From Alviniconcha marisindica (Eukaryota > Mollusca > Gastropoda > Provannidae): a stretch of 64,000 bases of DNA. The position numbers and the translations under genes are program-made. The notes beneath the pieces were generated by a model, which was given only the letters and a program-made list of their open reading frames with translations, had not been told where the DNA came from and ran no database searches. Below are positions 1-9,955 of this stretch, piece by piece. Each line of letters begins with the position of its first letter. Position 1 is the stretch's first letter. Where the stretch lies: assembly GCA_018857735.1 (NCBI GenBank), contig JABMCL010001675.1:537001-601000 (forward strand). Reading direction: 5' to 3'.

Positions 1-666
1 TCTTCACCTGTTTACCATTACTCCACTGTAGTACTTCCACAGGTGTATATTTCTCATGCAAAAATATTACAGCTGTTGGTATACTCACTTTGAGCATGAG
101 GTGACATTCCACTCTTTTCCAGACATTGGTAAACTTGTTCCAGACAATGAAACACATTCTCTGTGTTATACTAAGAGTAAGAATCATCTTATGACTTTGT
201 TCACACTTGAAATCTATTTCAGTATTTATAACACTTAACAGGTTGAGATTTTTTAAAGGTACTGTATGTCTTAATGGCAAGAGTCACACATTTCAAGCCA
301 ATTATGTTACATGTACAGAAGAAATAAAAGATAAACAAGAACATAAAATGTTCAGATTTCAGACTACTCACTTTTCCAAAGCATAATCATTTATTAGTTA
401 GTTTCCATTTGGTTGTTTGTTGCATACAAGGAAATATATTAGGACAAAATAAATGTCATAACTCTTTAAGTGTAAGAAATCATTTCTGTTTTCTGCAGTC
501 TTTTTGCAACAGCCCTGAAAATAAGGCATATATTTTCAAGACAAAAAATCTAAAAATCCAACATCATCAACCCCCTTTTAGTTGTTTTGCATACAAATTT
601 ACAATGCAGGGTACTGTATACACACACACACTGAATGTGGACCGTGGAGGGTTCCTAATATGAATC

Positions 667-705
<39 letters not shown>

Positions 706-1535
706 AAGTTTTGTATTTCCCCTTAGTTATAAAAAACAACAACTGGACAATGAAGATCTAGAATAACAGTCTTTGAAATAAGTTTACAGAAAACAATTCA
801 TGGAAAATTCTCCTGCCGCTCCTGTAACCTTTCAGTCACCATTCTGGGGCTCTAACCACTTGATGGATGGATTTGTTTGTCATTATGTCAATGACTGCTT
901 GCACTAGTTGCAGGGGAACAAACACACACACAATCTGACAAAAGTTTATAAGTAATTCTAATTTCTGTGATATTTTCCTCTCTCCTTGGTCTTTGAAAGG
1001 GGTTCATTGTAACCTATGTCCCTGCCTGAACTATGATAAAATAGCAGATCTACACACACCCTTACTCTCTGTGTGTGACCCAGGTCTATACAAAACAGTT
1101 TCCCAAACAACGTTCATTGTGAACCCATTTCTGTACCTGGAAGAACAGCTGAACAGCAGCTGACCAAGTGCAAAGAGTGAAATCACGTTCGCGTACTTTG
1201 CTTGGTGGCAGGAAGAACACAAATCGTGGTTTTGTGTTCCCATTGCCGTTTAGAAATGGAGCTGTATGGCATTGCATATTTATATACCAAACAAAACTGT
1301 AACAACTGTAACATTAATAACAGACTTGTAACCTACAGAAAGACAACTGAGCTGGATATCTATGAGTATGACCGTGACGAAATCACAATCCCCTTGAACG
1401 TGTACTATTTACGGAAGCACATGGCGATACGTTAGCACATGTTCGGGCAAGAAATCCAAGGAGGTGTGCATCGCGCAACACAGCGTGATAAATCAACACC
1501 AGGAACCCATCAACAACAAATGAGTGAAGACATAC
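1..1535. other. AT-rich spacer, no gene recognised
   Basis: I see no convincing coding exon here. The stretch contains an AT dinucleotide run near 675-701 and short CA runs near 620 and 922. The open frames are short and show no family resemblance. It could be intron or flank of a gene extending off the left edge on the minus strand (see the candidate exon at 1536-1611), but nothing in the sequence proves that. Confidence 0.4.
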
Positions 1536-1611
1536 CTCATTGCGGCTCCAGAATCGAGTCTTTCTGGTTGATCTCTCGTATTTTCGGGGACCTCAAACGC
1601 ACGAGGAGGGC
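1536..1611 (-). other. Exon-like segment of unknown gene (candidate)
   Basis: On the minus strand a good acceptor (pyrimidine-rich, ending TTATTTCAG) is followed by 76 nt and a good donor (AATGAG then GTATGT). One frame is open throughout and reads roughly PPRAFEVPENTRDQPERL followed by DSGAAMR; another frame stops just before the donor. I do not recognise the product. It may be an internal or 5' exon of a gene lying to the left of the window, or a chance pair of splice-like signals. The ATG two bases before the exon end could also be a start codon split by the intron. Confidence 0.25.
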
Positions 1612-2042
1612 CTGAAATAAGAAAATCGTCAGCATTTTCAAACTAGAAAAAAATCGAAGTTTTGGTTCGCATAATCACTTTTGAGATTTGACACAAATAA
1701 CACCATAAATCAATAAATTTCAGTCACCCCTCCGAGTGTTTGCAACAATTTTGCTGGGTCCCCTCTGCAGAGCATACATCCCGTGTCATCTGTCGGCTTT
1801 GCGCACCACTTCTGCGCATCCAATGCGTCCTTTCGAAATAAAGGACGGCATTTCCAGTTCCATGCAAAATATAGCAGGGAAAATAAAAATATAAGCTGAT
1901 GAAAGACCAAATGAGTGTGTCAGAAATCTATACTTTACTTAATGGAGAAAATTCTTTTATTTTTAAGTACAAAATGTTAGGGAAAACAGCCGCAGTTAAA
2001 ATATTATATGTTATATACAAAAAATTCAGGATGCAGGCGTAA

Positions 2043-2113
2043 GCGCCGTTGGTGTAGTGGTATCATGCAAGATTCCCATTCTTGCGACCCGGGTTCGATT
2101 CCCGGACGGCGCA
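2043..2113 (+). tRNA. tRNA-Gly (anticodon CCC)
   Basis: A complete 71-nt cloverleaf. The acceptor stem pairs GCGCCGT with ACGGCGC (one G-T pair), followed by the discriminator A. The D arm is GGTGTAGTGGTATC, and the anticodon stem CAAGA/TCTTG closes a seven-base loop TTCCCAT with anticodon CCC at 2075-2077. The T arm contains the B box GGTTCGATTCC. There is no intron and no encoded CCA. A T-run starts three bases downstream and would serve as the RNA polymerase III terminator. It decodes GGG codons. All arms pair well, so it looks functional rather than a SINE head. Confidence 0.96.
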
Positions 2114-2126
2114 TGTTTTTGTTTTT
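2114..2126 (+). terminator. Pol III T-run after tRNA-Gly
   Basis: TGTTTTTG directly after the mature tRNA 3' end, followed by TTTTTT a few bases later. Runs of four or more T are the usual RNA polymerase III stop signal. Confidence 0.7.
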
Positions 2127-2148
2127 TCTTTCTTCTTCTTCAACTTTC

Positions 2149-2720
2149 TTTTAAATAGAATTTAACAATCTAAAACTGCCAACATTCAACCGGAATGAAA
2201 ATCAAACAAAGTTAAATTATGGATCTGGACGGATAGTGTCAACATTCTTCCAACAATAAACAATATAGCTCAACTAAAAAAAAATTTTTTTAAATAAATA
2301 AATCTGAAACTGCCAACATTCAACCGAAATGAAAATCAAACAAAGTTAAATTATGGATCTGGACGGATAGTGTCAACATTCTTCCAACAATAAACAATAT
2401 AGCTCAACTAAAAAAAATATAAAAATAAAATAAAATCTGAAACAGGAATGACTGCTAGCGTTGTGAGGGGATTTCCTTGAAAATTTGCATCGTGTTGTCT
2501 TTTAAATAGAATTTAACAATCTAAAACTGCCAACATTCAACCGAAATGAAAATCAAACAAAGTTAAATTATGGATCTGGACGGATAGTGTCAACATTCTT
2601 CGAACAATAAACAATATAGCTCAACTAAAAAAAATATTTAAAAATAAATAAATCTGAAACAGGAATGACTGCTAGCGTTGTAAGGGGATTTCCTTGAAAA
2701 TTTGCATCGTGTTGTCCACG
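2149..2720. repeat. Tandem repeat, three ~150-bp units
   Basis: The phrase CTGCCAACATTCAACCG, followed by GAAAATCAAACAAAG and GGATCTGGACGGATAGTGTC, recurs at about 2170, 2313 and 2526. A second module containing AGGAATGACTGCTAGCG and GATTTCCTTGAAAATTTGC follows units two and three (about 2445 and 2660). Copies differ at only a few positions, so the duplication is fairly recent. A related piece (GAATGCTAGCAGTCATTC) occurs in inverse orientation near 9140, so the unit is also dispersed. Confidence 0.85.
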
Positions 2721-3015
2721 TCATAATAAATGAGCGTTATTTTGAATCTTTTATGTGTTTGGATTTTAAAAAAAGAAAAAAAGAAAAAAAAGGTATTTCA
2801 CTTCTCATGTCATTTTTCATTGTTTTATCTTGTGTTTTGTAGTTTGACAAAGGTGATTACTCCGAAAATTTGCAGGTTGTGTTTTTCAGTCCTAATAAAT
2901 AGCGGTCCGTTTTGAACACGGCTCAGTTTTATGTGTTTGGATCTGACGGTTTTAGAATGCAAGCAGTCATTCTTGTTTCACTGAGATTCTCTATCTCTCT
3001 CTCTCTGACGTGATC

Positions 3016-3017
<2 letters not shown>

Positions 3018-3092
<75 letters not shown>
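3018..3092. repeat. (GT)n microsatellite
   Basis: About 35 nearly perfect GT repeats, followed by a GA/CAGA-rich low-complexity stretch to about 3220. Confidence 0.95.
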
Positions 3093-3096
<4 letters not shown>

Positions 3097-3637
3097 GTGT
3101 TGTAGACCGCTCATCAGTCACTGAGAGAGAAAGAGAGAGACACTGAGAGACAGAGATGACAGAGACAGACACTGACTAGACAGACACAGACAGGGACTGA
3201 GACACAGACAGAGAGAGATTACTTTGGAAACTACCTGACTCCCCTACATTGAACTGTGACGATCTGCCCCGCCCCAACCCCCACCCCCTTCACCGTGTGC
3301 TTAATGCCGGTTCGGCCCTCGATCTGCGGCCAGGTTGCCATACTAGGACTGAAGCTTCCGAAGTATCGCCAGAAGTAAAAAACTGCTCTGCAATGCTCCC
3401 AAGGTAACACCGGACTGAATACACGGAATACACTGAGAAAACTTTATTGTGTCGTGAGACGAATTTGTCTTTTGACAAGGTAGTTGAAACAATAGTTACA
3501 TCACGTCAATCATCAATAATAATGATGTCTAACATTTTGTCGACTACCCATCACTGAGTAGCCCTTCATACCCCATCCATCTTCCAGTCTCGGCGGCTTT
3601 TCTTCCCTGTCCAACTCAAACTCAGTTCTCAGTCCCT

Positions 3638-3676
3638 CCCCCCCCCCCCCCCCTCTCCACACACACACACACACAC
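3638..3676. repeat. poly-C (16) plus (CA)n
   Basis: A run of 16 C, then CTCTC and a short CA repeat. One of at least a dozen long G/C homopolymers in the window. Confidence 0.9.
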
Positions 3677-3763
3677 GCCAGTAGCGACAGGAAGATCATT
3701 CTCAGGCAATTGTTAGGATCGTTTGTCACTGACTGAGTGAAGTGGACGATGAAAAGGTAGGAC

Positions 3764-4125
3764 TCAGTTAAGTTTGGATTTGAATGTGCCTAGGGTTTTC
3801 GTGTATCTGATGCCTGAAGGGAGAGAGTTCCATGCTTCAGCAGTCAAACAGAATGAGCGATCACCTGAGGCTAGATGGGATCTACACAGATCTACTGAGT
3901 ACTACACTAGATTGATGTAGATCAGAGACTAGTAGGATGGAGCCGGCCAAAGTTCGCTGCCAATAGCAGTGAAAGCTGTGTTTGTAAAGAATGCCGCGAG
4001 CAGGTGTCGGAAGCCAGTAGATCAGTGTTGCCGGCTTGAGTAGTGTGTTCAGTGTGTTCAAATCTGGGTGCACTCAGGATTAATCTTGCTGCGCAGTTTT
4101 GGACGTGCTGGTGTCTCAGTTTTTA
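3764..4125 (-). mobile_element. Non-LTR retrotransposon 3' tail, degenerate
   Basis: Minus-strand translation gives, in broken frames, the C-terminal region seen downstream of reverse transcriptase in jockey/CR1-like elements. VQNCAARLILSAPRFEHT is at about 4115-4062, then after a frameshift a segment with YWLP and AR..LYK, then SGDRSFCLTAEAWNSLP at about 3870-3820, ending TLGTFKSKLN and a stop at 3764-3766. Frameshifts and stops make it a relic. Family assignment rests on the AEAWNSLP..I and LHWLP-like signatures that I recognise from these elements; the exact clade is not determinable by eye. Confidence 0.7.
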
Positions 4126-4984
4126 TCATGTCAGTCAAGACTGAGGAAGGCCGACTCAAGAGAGAATCCGATTTCAGTGGTGTTATGTCTAGTCTTAATT
4201 GATTCCGCAGCCGGTTGTGTAAGTTATGTCAGTTTGAATGGTGCAAACATGACAAGCGCCGGATCTTACTGATTTTGCTGCGGCCGATCAACTTACTGAA
4301 CGGGATCAAAGGGCGCACTATCAGTCATTGAACCGGCTAGAGGTTATGGCCGCGGAGAAGCAGAAAAGACATGAAAGTGAAAGAAAAAAAGAGAAGATTT
4401 TAGCCGGCGCAGCTAGCAATCAACCCGTTCTCAAAACCAGTAGCTAGTTTTATCCAACGGCTGCAGATAGGATCGACTGAAACAAAAACCAGAAATCAGA
4501 GATTTTGCCGTTTTGAAATGCCTTCTTCTTCTGCTTCAGTCAGTCTCAAGTTCTTCTTAAATAGCCCGTTACCACTATTAACAATGGATGAGGTCTTTTA
4601 TCATTTTATTACACTGATCTTCGCAGTTACACCTGACAAAGACTTTCTGTGTTTAATTGTTCCTTGTGTTTCGTCAGTCGTATAGGTGAGTACCATCATT
4701 TTCCGCCGCCTAGATCCGTTCGGCAATGATGACTGAGTTTGATCAGCGGCGCGGCCCTTTCCGCAACAGTACGGGGTAACTGACTATCATGACACAGTTC
4801 GGGACTGAAAATGTCGGACATGACTCTCGTGAACGCGGAGTAGTGTGATCGGATGTACTAACAAAACACATGAATAACTTGACTCAGTTGAAGCCGGCGT
4901 CGCAGTACTGACTGACTCAGTATCATTAGGCGTTAAAAACGAATAATCAGTCTATGATCTATCCACCACTGATAACTATCCCAC

Positions 4985-5050
4985 GGAAAGTAAGTAAGTA
5001 AACATGGTGCTTAACGTCCACAGAAACCACAAGGCTTATTAGGGACGGGC
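4985..5050 (+). mobile_element. Short dispersed repeat fragment
   Basis: The segment GTGCTTAACGTCCACAGAAA followed by CCACAAGGC and TTATTAGGGACGGG closely resembles the second half of the 167-bp insertion at 56727-56893 (TTTACGTCCACGGAAACC then AGGAGGCTCGTTAGGACGG). It is probably a fragment of the same short element family. Confidence 0.45.
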
Positions 5051-5099
5051 CCCACGGAAAACACTGAGATTGTTCAGTATGAACCGTTCCGCCGACCAT

Positions 5100-6426
5100 A
5101 GGCCTAGGAACGGTGACCTTGACCGGGCGGTTGAATAAGTTCCATAACTCTTGAAACCAACTTCAAACAAACAAAAAAGATCACTATAAAGTGCTAGGCC
5201 TAGAGGAGTTTGTGCAAATACAAATAGGGATCGCCCAACAGCGATAGTCCTACGTCAAATCGAGATCTAAACGATCAGCATTTTGGAGCACTGTGTGTCC
5301 ACAGAGATTTCGATATCGGTGGTCCGTGCCTGTATGCTACCGACAACGCGCGGGTGCTTTCGCTTTCAACACCTGATTTAGTTCTTCTTCACAATGAAAG
5401 CACTGCACTGCTTGTTGGGACGTCTTTTGCTATTGCGGAACACTTCTATCTTCTTGCAAACCAACCGCGCGATGATGGCTCGTGCGGCGTTATTGTTTCG
5501 ATTACCCACCTTGTATGCAGTTTCGTTCTCCACGGATTTCACACGTCTCGGCTCAAGTTTGTCATGAATAATGCTGTTACCTCACTCTGTTCTTCCGTTT
5601 CCCATAAAATCTCTTCATCTCCTCAGTGTTAAACTAACTTAGTCATTTGGTAGTTCTTTTATCTTCATCATCATCATCAATCAATACCATCATCACTCAC
5701 CAGTGGTGTCGAACTGAGTAATATTTGGCTGGCTCAGCAGTATATAAATTATAATAGTCTACTTCACTGTCTTCAGTACTTTGGGGATGGATGTGTGTGG
5801 CTTCATTTCATTAATTCATTTAAATTTACTTCATCTCATGGATTCTCCCATTACATCCCCTGACGTCCTCAGTGTGGAGGCTTGCCTACTTTCTCCTGGT
5901 GGACCAACATTTCTTTTTCTTCCATTTCTTCCAATGGTCATTATGGCCAGTTGTCCTGAACTTTACCATTATTGTCATTATTTACTAATTTAGTGCATGC
6001 TGGATTATTTTAATGAGTGTTTTTATAATCAACTGAACTCTGAAATGCATGGACTGCAGGATCTTTAACGTGCATCTATATATATATATATATATATATA
6101 AATAAAATATATTATTGTGAACTTTCTGCATGCATCTGCACTTGCCATGGGACCTTGGATTATAGTCTCATCTGAAGGAGTTTTCTGGACAATGTTTTGA
6201 ATTCCTCTTAATCTTATTCTGAAATAGTTCTAGTTCACCTTCAAGTAGCCAATTTATGTTTAAAGTCCTTTACCAATTTTGAGCAAACAGCAGTTTTTAG
6301 CAAAGAATTCCAAATATTGAACTTTTGTTTATTAATAATAATAGATTACTTATGGTGCCCCATCTCGTAAGAGCCCAGAGTGCTTACAAAGACATAAGGA
6401 TACGCTCATTTCATCACACACACACG
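5100..6426. other. Spacer without recognised gene
   Basis: The longest open frame (5354-5632, plus) has no family resemblance and no splice context. It is slightly richer in CpG than its surroundings around 5220-5550. An AT run lies at 6079-6100. Nothing else is recognised. Confidence 0.4.
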
Positions 6427-6869
6427 CACTCCAAGCACTGGTTTATGACATCCTTCCTTCAACCACTGCCGTATTTAGTTATGCCATAGGGTCCAGAAAA
6501 CCGTCAGCTAACGAGCAGTTTTTTCTTGGTGCTCAAACAGTAGTAAGTTTGTTACAAACAACTCAAATAAAACAAGGCATGTTATTTATAGCTGCCAACA
6601 AAGTTTACACCAGCACAAATAAAACCATAATCATTTGAATCGAGACGGAACTCTTTTTTTCTCTTTTTTTACCCGGGATGGATGCATCTCATGTTTACGT
6701 GCATGCTTTGGCGCTAGGTTGCTTCCACAGTCATATTAGTACCCGAACCTTTCGGAGGGCACTGACCATGTTGCTGGACAGCTGCGTGGAGATAAAGAGT
6801 GCCCCTTCAGTGGCGTAACTAAATCTGGCAGAGTTTGGAGGAAGGTGCCAGAAAGCAATGCTCGGAGTG
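6427..6869 (+). mobile_element. MITE-like element, copy A (443 bp)
   Basis: The left end CACTCCAAGCACTGGTTT and the reverse complement of the right end, CACTCCGAGCATTGCTTT, form imperfect terminal inverted repeats that continue for about 30 bp (through TG-CA-CC-TTCC). A second copy in the same orientation is at 56593-57197 and a foldback remnant is at 45015-45090. There is no coding capacity, so this would be a non-autonomous DNA transposon. CA microsatellites abut both ends, so target-site duplications cannot be read here. Confidence 0.65.
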
Positions 6870-6895
6870 TCACACACACACACACACACACACAC
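6870..6895. repeat. (CA)n microsatellite
   Basis: About 12 CA repeats immediately after the MITE-like element. Confidence 0.9.
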
Positions 6896-7510
6896 CAAGA
6901 TGCACGCACACACCCCAGACACACACTACATAATATATATATTATACAGAGAGACAGAGACACAGAGAGAGTTCCTTAAAAATTAATAAAGAATCTTGAA
7001 CAAACACATTTTCCAGTTCATGTACACTTTGATCAGATTATGTCTCCCTGAAAATGAGTACAGACTGAGGTAGGCTGGATGATCTGGCCAGTACATGTAT
7101 ACATGTATGTCCACTCTTTTAGAGGTTTGACAAATTTAGTATCTTGGCCTCCTTTGTTGAACTTGTACGTGTATGTATGCTCATAATATATATAATTATA
7201 TTGTTATTTGTTTTCAAAATATATATGATTGTATACACACGTGTTATGTACTAGTACTAGTACTTCTGTATAGTACTGCTACTGTATTACTAGTGCTACT
7301 AGTTTTCAAAAATCTGTATTATCTCTGTAAAGTCAGATGAATAACTGTTACCATCCCTGATATAGGTTTGATTTTGTTTGCTGCAATGTTAAACTTAAAA
7401 TGCTTTTTAAAATCAAGATTGTTTTCAAAGGTAAAACAAGGATGTTTTTTGGCTTCTGTGTGCTATATAATACAGCCTTTTGGGTCCACTGTGACACTGC
7501 CTGCTTCAAT

Positions 7511-7566
7511 GATGATGACATGGGGCTTAATGTCCTCAGATATTGGGTTGACATATTAGGGACAAA
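7511..7566 (+). mobile_element. Short dispersed repeat, copy 1
   Basis: GATGATGACATGGGGCTTAA, then TGTCCTCAGATAT and TTGACATATTAGGGACAAAC. The same phrase recurs at 9531-9577, 9732-9788 and 56733-56782, the last inside a bounded insertion. It is therefore part of a small mobile repeat of up to about 170 bp. Confidence 0.6.
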
Positions 7567-8189
7567 CTGTAACAAACTCTTAAAACTAAAGATTAATGGG
7601 GGGTGGGGGGTAGGAGGGGTGGGGGGTCACTTCAGCTTCAGTATGTATTTATAATTATGTCCAGGGGGCACTCTTGGTAAAAAAGAAATTTTGTCATTAG
7701 GTGTGCATTTTACTGCCAGGCCGAGGTCGATGACACCTGCTCACAGCTGTAAGTGGGCCACTGCCTGCCTTGCTTTCAGGAGCTGTCTTAGCACCTCAAA
7801 GTGCTCTACCATGCCCATCCATAAACAAGCCTGCTGAAATGTTGGACCTCATGCCTGTCTTGTCTCCCTCACTGAGGCTTGTCTCAAGACTGTTAATGAA
7901 GAGGTCAAGCTGCAGGTAGTGATTCCCCCTGGATTCTTAATTCACTCCTGTCCATGTGATGGCCATCCTAAAGGGGGAACAGCAGTCTTGTAATTGTATC
8001 ATGATGCTCTTCAGAACTATATCACCATCTTAGTCAAGGCACATATCGTGATAGGGTGAAGAAACTGTTACTGCAGGCAAATAACTATGTGTCCAGCAAG
8101 ATTTAGAACGGTTCTTCTTGCAAGGATCTCAGGCACCAGTTGTTGGAAAGGAGAACAGGAAGCACCCTCCCATTAGTCCCAAGCTCCAT

Positions 8190-8690
8190 CCCCACTGTTG
8201 ATCTCCCAGATCTGTGTGTTCGGAGATTTCTTCAAGGCAAAGGTCCAGAGATTGAGGGATGAGTTTGATGCTGAACAGCCTGACTTCTTGATTTTTTGTG
8301 GTCCCTGTCATGAAACTTTCTCCCTCACAGCAGAGCAGCAAGTCAAGAAGATCATCCTTAAATCCCCAAAGAAGTCATGGATGCTTCACCCCATCTCAAC
8401 ATATCAAGTGCATGAGTGCTGGAATTTGATCACCAGATTGTGTCTGGTATTGTCTCCCTTTCTTTCAAGCAATCACTGAAGCAGTCGTGCTTCCTTTGCT
8501 AAAAAACAGAACAAAAAACAAGCAACAGAGAAAATTAGCTTACACGTTTTTCAAAGATTCTTGAAACAACTGTCTCTAGAGCCATCTGAAAGCTACAGAC
8601 AGCTGAGCATGAGCTGTTTCAATCAGCATACAGAGCAGATCACAGCACTGAAACCTTGCTGTTGAGAGTCAAATGAAACAGGTTTTAACT
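8190..8690 (+). mobile_element. Non-LTR retrotransposon, start of RT domain, degenerate
   Basis: Translation in shifting plus frames gives DFFKAKVQRLRDEFDAEQPD, then GP..ETFSLTAEQQVKKIIL and KSPKKSWMLHPISTY (counterpart of the DLDPIPTSL block), then a K.SCFLPLLKN-like stretch, and finally FQSAYRADHSTETLLLRVK across a frameshift. This order is the N-terminal part of jockey/CR1-type reverse transcriptases. Several stops and shifts show it is dead. The upstream part (about 7700-8190) may belong to the same element but gives no recognisable protein. Confidence 0.75.
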
Positions 8691-8699
8691 ATGAATGTT

Positions 8700-9400
8700 T
8701 TCAATATTATATATATATATCTTTTAAGTAACGCTTTTGTTAAGCCAGAGACAGCTGCACCCGGCTGAGAACCGAAGGTACAAATAATGGAAATAACAAA
8801 AACAAAACAAAAAATTAATAAAAGAAATTCATAGTTGCCCTAGGCGTTTTCCTCTGATCATGAATCCCAAAATAACTGTACAATTGATTGTCTATCACAT
8901 TCACAGTATCACTCAGTGAAGTGTGATCACTAAATATTCAAGACAGGATCATGTTTCTTATCTGTCATTTAATATAAGGTGCAGTTTCACACTGACTTCA
9001 TTGTTCCTGGAAAACTTCCTGTCCAAGTCAAATAACATTTAACATTTTCAGAGTCAATTTTAGCTTCACTAGTTTGAATGGTGCCATTAGGTTTTGTTAG
9101 GTTAAACTTGTTTAGATCCAAACAAATCCAAAGCGTTTTAGAATGCTAGCAGTCATTCTTGCTTTGTTTTTATTTTTAAACGTGTTTACTAGGTGTTGTG
9201 TTTGAAGAGGTACTGTTGGGGACCGAGATCCCGGGCGGAGGGGGAGGAGGGCGAAGAGGGACGGTACACTGCCACCACCAGGAATGAATTAGAATATTAA
9301 AATGAGCAGCAATGAGATCTGTTTTAATGTTTCATTAACTCAGGTAACTGTGAGGGGCAGAGTCACTTATAAGACAGTGTCCACAAACCACAATTTCTGA
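8700..9400. other. Spacer without recognised gene
   Basis: AT-rich non-coding DNA. Around 9060-9180 lies a piece related to the module found in the tandem repeat at 2149-2720 (GAATGCTAGCAGTCATTC, opposite orientation). A purine-rich GGAGGGGGAGGAGGG stretch lies at about 9236-9262. Confidence 0.4.
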
Positions 9401-9409
9401 ATAGAAAGG

Positions 9410-9490
9410 ACAGCCGAAGCAGAATCGAACCGAGGTCTGCTTATTATAAGTATAACGCCTTTGTTGCTTGGCCAAACCGGTTCACAGGTG
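9410..9490 (-). mobile_element. tRNA-like SINE head or tRNA pseudogene
   Basis: On the minus strand GTGAACCGGTTTGGCCAAGC leads, after an anticodon-like region with TTATAAT, to AGACCTCGGTTCGATTC, a good pol III B box. The acceptor and anticodon stems do not pair properly, so this is not a working tRNA. It resembles the tRNA-derived head of a SINE. The 3' boundary is unclear. Confidence 0.5.
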
Positions 9491-9530
9491 AATGGGGCTG
9501 CGATTACAGGCATTTAATAATATTCAACGA

Positions 9531-9577
9531 GATGCGAATGGGGCTTACTGTCATCAGATGTCGGGCTAACATTATTT
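9531..9577 (+). mobile_element. Short dispersed repeat, copy 2 (partial)
   Basis: GATGCGAATGGGGCTTACTG followed by TCATCAGATGTCGGGCTAAC, the same phrase as at 7511-7566 and 9732-9788, truncated after the TCGGGCTAACATTA part. Confidence 0.5.
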
Positions 9578-9731
9578 ATTCCGTTTTAGTAAGATTTGTT
9601 TCATCACATTCACTGTTTAGTCTCCCAAGACATCCCTTCAGTTATGTCATCGGGTTGAACTTATACTTCTATAGAAAGAAACTGGTCGCCCACACAGAAG
9701 AAGAAGACACTGGAGACAAACATAGGGCCGT

Positions 9732-9788
9732 GATGATGATGCGGGACTAAGTATCCTCGGATGTCGGGCTGACATATTAGGGACAACT
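9732..9788 (+). mobile_element. Short dispersed repeat, copy 3
   Basis: GATGATGATGCGGGACTAAG followed by TCCTCGGATGTCGGGCTGAC and ATATTAGGGACAAC. It lies immediately upstream of the predicted first exon of the METTL26 gene and may therefore sit in its promoter or 5' UTR. Confidence 0.55.
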
Positions 9789-9789
9789 A

Positions 9790-9955
9790 ACAATAGGGCC
9801 GTCTGCGAGCACGTGTTTTTATTTTCTTCCGGGGCGAAGAGCTGTCTGCTTAGTTTGATGTAAGAAGACGGAAGTTGTCTTTTTGTGTCTTTTTTTATGG
9901 AAGAACACTTCAAGGGAAGCAAGTATTGTTTGCTTGCGAAATCCGATCAGAAATC
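9790..9955 (+). promoter_or_regulatory. Probable METTL26 promoter/5' UTR
   Basis: The stretch before the predicted first coding exon is richer in CpG than its surroundings (for example GCCGTCTGCGAGCACGTG and TTCCGGGGCGAAG). An E-box-like CACGTG lies at about 9810. A second, out-of-frame upstream ATG at 9897 opens a short frame (MEEHFKGSKY...) that overlaps the predicted start. No TATA box is evident. The transcription start is not known. Confidence 0.35.

Larger units (their letters stand above)
3100..5100. repeat. ACTGA/TCAGT-rich tract
   Basis: Counting by eye between 3541 and 5100 I find about 33 occurrences of ACTGA or its complement TCAGT in 1,560 bp. About three would be expected for equal base use. 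Often they appear as ACTGACTGA or ACTGAGT. They are scattered, not arranged in a clean tandem array. Within the eroded retrotransposon tail at 3764-4125 such words coincide with places where the reading frame breaks. I know of no named repeat of this kind. Confidence 0.6.

Noticed and set aside
2929..3172. Minus-strand His/Thr-repeat ORFs
   Set aside because: Translation of a GT microsatellite.
5354..5632. 92-codon plus-strand frame
   Set aside because: No family resemblance, no convincing hydrophobic or domain pattern, no splice context.
9415..9485. tRNA gene on the minus strand
   Set aside because: A good B box, but the anticodon and acceptor stems fail to pair.
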